From assembly GCA_946414075.1 (NCBI GenBank), contig CAMKNA010000018.1:1-41962 (forward strand): 41,962 bases of DNA. The letters run 5' to 3'. Shown here piece by piece: positions 39,934 to 41,962 of this stretch; the first letter of the stretch is position 1, and each line of letters begins with the position of its first letter. The position numbers and the translations under genes were made by a program. Under the pieces are notes generated by a model. The model was given only the letters and a program-made list of their open reading frames with translations, ran no database searches and was not told the origin of the DNA. The stretch comes from an uncultured Fibrobacter sp. Lineage in GTDB: Bacteria > Fibrobacterota > Fibrobacteria > Fibrobacterales > Fibrobacteraceae.

Positions 39934-40707
39934 TTATTCTGACCCTTCGCTGTCGTAATAGCACCATGTGCCTTCGATTTTGTTGGCTCCTTCCCCGTAG
40001 GACCATGAACCGTTCTCGCGCCTGTTGGGGCATTTAGAGGTACACTCTCCCTTTACGGTCTGCACGGATAGTGATGTGGAGCAGGGATAACAGAAACCGT
40101 CGTCATCTAATAGAGGCCGGCCTTCGCAGCTGGCAACGACGCAGTAGCCATCTTGCATCTTTCTGTTGGAGCATTTGGAACAGGATGCCGTATCCCCCCT
40201 GACGGGCCCGTCGTACTTGCAGGATTTGCAATCGCCCCATGTGTCCATTAGGGGTTTGTCTCCAGGGCACGTTGCTAATTTGCAGGAGTAAAAATCATTA
40301 ACCCTTTTTGTTGTTCCGTTTTTTCCGTTGCAAATTTGCTCACAGGATTCTTGATCGTTTGTGCTGAAGGAGTTGTAATCATCACAAGAGTGGCAGTCCC
40401 CCCAGGTATCCAGTACGGGATGATCGCTTGGACATGTGATAGTTGGCTTAATGCTGCCTCCTTCACCGGACTGTGAGTTGCTAGAGGAGTCTTCAGAAGA
40501 CGTTTTTGCGGAAGATGTTGGGGCAGATGTGGAAGATTCTGGGCTGGCAGATGATGTGGTGCTGCCGGAAGACAGCGCAGAAGGGTCTTCTTTATTGTTG
40601 AAAACGGAGCCGACGGTCTCCTCGCCGCCCGATGCGGAACACGCTGCCATGAAGAGAGCAAAAAGGCACAGGCTCCCCCAAAGGGCCGTTTTGAATAATC
40701 TTGTCAT
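39934..40707 (-). CDS. Cys-rich repeat lipoprotein with Ser/Thr linker
   Basis: The 257-residue protein has a lipoprotein signal ending in FMAAC. A low-complexity Ser/Thr/Ala/Glu linker (about 45-85) is followed by three related Cys-rich units. Units 1 and 2 begin TCPSDHPVLDTWGDCHSC and TCPGDKPLMDTWGDCKSC; unit 3 begins SCEGRPLLDDDGFCYPC. Each goes on to a second Cys pair before the next unit, so paired disulfides are likely. The linker resembles those of many Fibrobacter surface lipoproteins. It is probably surface-exposed or periplasmic. No function is recognised. It is transcribed divergently from alaS. Confidence 0.85.
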   Translation of the reverse strand: MTRLFKTALWGSLCLFALFMAACSASGGEETVGSVFNNKEDPSALSSGSTTSSASPESSTSAPTSSAKTSSEDSSSNSQSGEGGSIKPTITCPSDHPVLDTWGDCHSCDDYNSFSTNDQESCEQICNGKNGTTKRVNDFYSCKLATCPGDKPLMDTWGDCKSCKYDGPVRGDTASCSKCSNRKMQDGYCVVASCEGRPLLDDDGFCYPCSTSLSVQTVKGECTSKCPNRRENGSWSYGEGANKIEGTWCYYDSEGSE

Positions 40708-40765
40708 AGTTCGTCTCCCTTCGTGTTATTATATAATCTTTTTTCAAGGAAGGAGAAAAGTTTTT

Positions 40766-40801
40766 ATGTCACTTTGTAAATATTTGTTTACGAAATTGTA
40801 A
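40766..40801 (+). CDS. Possible 11-residue leader peptide upstream of alaS
   Basis: ATG 40766 opens a short frame (MSLCKYLFTKL) ending at TAA 40799-40801, with AAGGAAGGAGA (40747-40756) 9-10 bases upstream. A second short frame of 19 codons (40803-40862) begins 1 base later. They could be a leader controlling alaS or chance frames. Neither contains an alanine-codon run, so classical attenuation by alanine is not supported. Confidence 0.2.
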   Translation: MSLCKYLFTKL

Positions 40802-40802
40802 A
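40776..40802. promoter_or_regulatory. GTAAA-N6-TTTAC-N6-GTAAA repeat (candidate operator)
   Basis: GTAAA (40776-40780), TTTAC (40787-40791) and GTAAA (40798-40802) start exactly 11 bp apart and alternate in direction. The right-hand pair has the same TTTAC-N6-GTAAA form as the two palindromes upstream of glnN. It lies between the Cys-rich lipoprotein gene and alaS. Confidence 0.45.
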
Positions 40803-40859
40803 ATGGCACAGAAGGCTGGTTCTAGGTGCAAAATGATGATTTGGTGGGTGCAGTATTTC

Positions 40860-40867
40860 TAAATTTA
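40860..40867 (+). promoter_or_regulatory. TAnnTTTG-like promoter element for alaS (TAAATTTA)
   Basis: It lies 26 bases before the alaS ATG, in a context (AGTATTTCTAAATTTACGCCCG) closely like that before hom. AAAGGGA between it and the ATG is the ribosome binding site. Confidence 0.4.
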
Positions 40868-40893
40868 CGCCCGAAAAATAAAAGGGACACGAT

Positions 40894-41962
40894 ATGCCTA
40901 CTATGACTTCTGCGCAGGTGCGCGAATCCTTTATCAAGTTCTTTGAATCCAAGGGCCACCTCTTTGTGCGTTCTTCGCCGGTGGTTCCGCATGACGACCC
41001 GACGCTCATGTTCACGAACGCGGGCATGAACCAGTTCAAGGCTATCTTCCTGGGCGACAATCCGAAGGGCTGGAAGCGCGCATGCAACAGCCAGAAGTGC
41101 CTCCGCGTGTCCGGTAAGCACAACGACCTCGACGTGGTGGGCCGCGACAACTACCACCACACCTTCTTCGAAATGCTCGGTAACTGGAGCTTCGGTGACT
41201 ATTATAAGAAAGAAGCCATCTCCTGGGCTTGGGAACTCCTGACCGAAGTGTGGAAGCTCCCGAAGGAACGCCTCTTCGCAACCGTCTACCAGGACGATGA
41301 CGAAGCCTGGCAGATTTGGAAGGACGTGTCCGGCCTCCCGGATGACCGCATCATGCGCTTTGACGCTCACTCCAACTTCTGGGAAATGGGCGACACCGGT
41401 CCGTGCGGCCCCTGCTCCGAAATCCATTACGACCGCGGCGACCTCGCTACGCAGGCCGAAACGTTCAAGGACCCGATCAAGGGCGTGAACGGCGAAAACG
41501 ACCGCTATATTGAAATTTGGAATAACGTGTTCATGCAGTACGAACGCGTGAGCGATGGCAGCCTGATTCCGCTGAAGGCCAAGAACGTCGATACCGGTAT
41601 GGGTTTTGAACGTATCTGCGCTATTCTCCAGGGCAAGACCAGCAACTACGACACCGACGTGTTCACCCCGATTATCGCTAAGATTGCTGAACTCTCTGGC
41701 GTGCCGTACAACGATGGCGAAGCCGGTACTCCGCACCGCGTGATTGCCGACCACATCCGCGCGATTTCTTTCGCCATTGCCGACGGCGCACTTCCCTCCA
41801 ACGAAGGCCGTGGCTACGTGCTCCGCCGCATCCTCCGCCGCGCAAGCCGCTTTGCCCGCCTGCTCGGCCAGAAGAAGCCGTTCATTTGCCAGCTCGTGCA
41901 GGTGCTTGCCGACACGATGGGCGATGCCTTCCCGGAAATCCGCGAACGCAAGGAATTCGTGG
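40894..41962 (+). CDS. alaS: Alanyl-tRNA synthetase, N-terminal part (partial)
   Basis: The frame runs open to the right edge, giving the first 356 residues. It shows the class II catalytic core of Ala[61 protein letters not shown] (motif 2 region), [19 protein letters not shown] and [11 protein letters not shown]. The start of the anticodon-independent tRNA-binding domain follows ([22 protein letters not shown]). The enzyme charges tRNA-Ala. The editing domain lies beyond the window. AAAGGGA precedes the ATG. Confidence 0.97.
   Translation, partial: MPTMTSAQVRESFIKFFESKGHLFVRSSPVVPHDDPTLMFTNAGMNQFKAIFLGDNPKGWKRACNSQKCLRVSGKHNDLDVVGRDNYHHTFFEMLGNWSFGDYYKKEAISWAWELLTEVWKLPKERLFATVYQDDDEAWQIWKDVSGLPDDRIMRFDAHSNFWEMGDTGPCGPCSEIHYDRGDLATQAETFKDPIKGVNGENDRYIEIWNNVFMQYERVSDGSLIPLKAKNVDTGMGFERICAILQGKTSNYDTDVFTPIIAKIAELSGVPYNDGEAGTPHRVIADHIRAISFAIADGALPSNEGRGYVLRRILRRASRFARLLGQKKPFICQLVQVLADTMGDAFPEIRERKEFV

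Overview
The window looks like a stretch of chromosome from a fermentative, Gram-negative bacterium of the Fibrobacter type (FCB group). This is inferred from gene content, not from a database match. The clues are a type III glutamine synthetase, fermentation genes (acetate kinase, pyruvate formate-lyase, a sodium-pumping decarboxylase), lipoproteins with Ser-rich linkers and Cys-rich repeats, and AT-rich promoter elements close to the Bacteroidota consensus TAnnTTTG. It is mostly housekeeping chromosome. I see no prophage, insertion sequence, CRISPR array or integrase.

Layout. 1-5.8 kb: end of rpsA, a lipoprotein, a TrmB-like methyltransferase overlapping a sigma-54 activator, and divergent glnN. 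5.9-9.1 kb: a 14-residue-repeat coiled-coil protein, an EF-G/TetM-like GTPase and a DUF58 protein. 9.2-14.1 kb: two phosphoglycosyl transferases around hom, then nadC. 14.1-16.6 kb: an NhaC-type antiporter and coaX. 16.6-18.2 kb: an ECF sigma factor, a putative anti-sigma factor and a Spy/CnrX-like protein in overlapping order. 18.2-22.6 kb: ABC-F ATPase, ackA, a PAP2 phosphatase and a histidine phosphatase. 22.6-27.0 kb: a partner-switching cluster (phosphatase-kinase fusion, STAS protein, second phosphatase). 27.1-29.6 kb: gamma, biotin-carrier and beta subunits of a Na+-translocating decarboxylase. 29.7-31.9 kb: tRNA-His, a zinc-binding protein, a ComEC-like metallo-hydrolase and an acyl-ACP thioesterase. 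32-37 kb: aroA, a membrane-tethered solute-binding protein, and a DD-peptidase/DUF1460 fusion. 37-42 kb: a hypothetical gene, pflB, a Cys-rich lipoprotein and the start of alaS.

Most interesting points: (1) recurring TAnnTTTG-like elements, several only 4-7 nt from a start codon, suggesting leaderless or very short-leader mRNAs; (2) TTTAC-N6-GTAAA palindromes upstream of glnN and alaS; (3) degenerate 7-bp tandem repeats in three intergenic gaps; (4) a two-enzyme peptidoglycan hydrolase fusion; (5) an exact-period 120-bp duplication linking phosphatase and kinase domains in one stress-signalling protein; (6) a GGDEF-like domain fused to a sugar transferase; (7) a compact ECF/anti-sigma/Spy-like envelope-sensing operon. 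No gap exceeds 300 bases.
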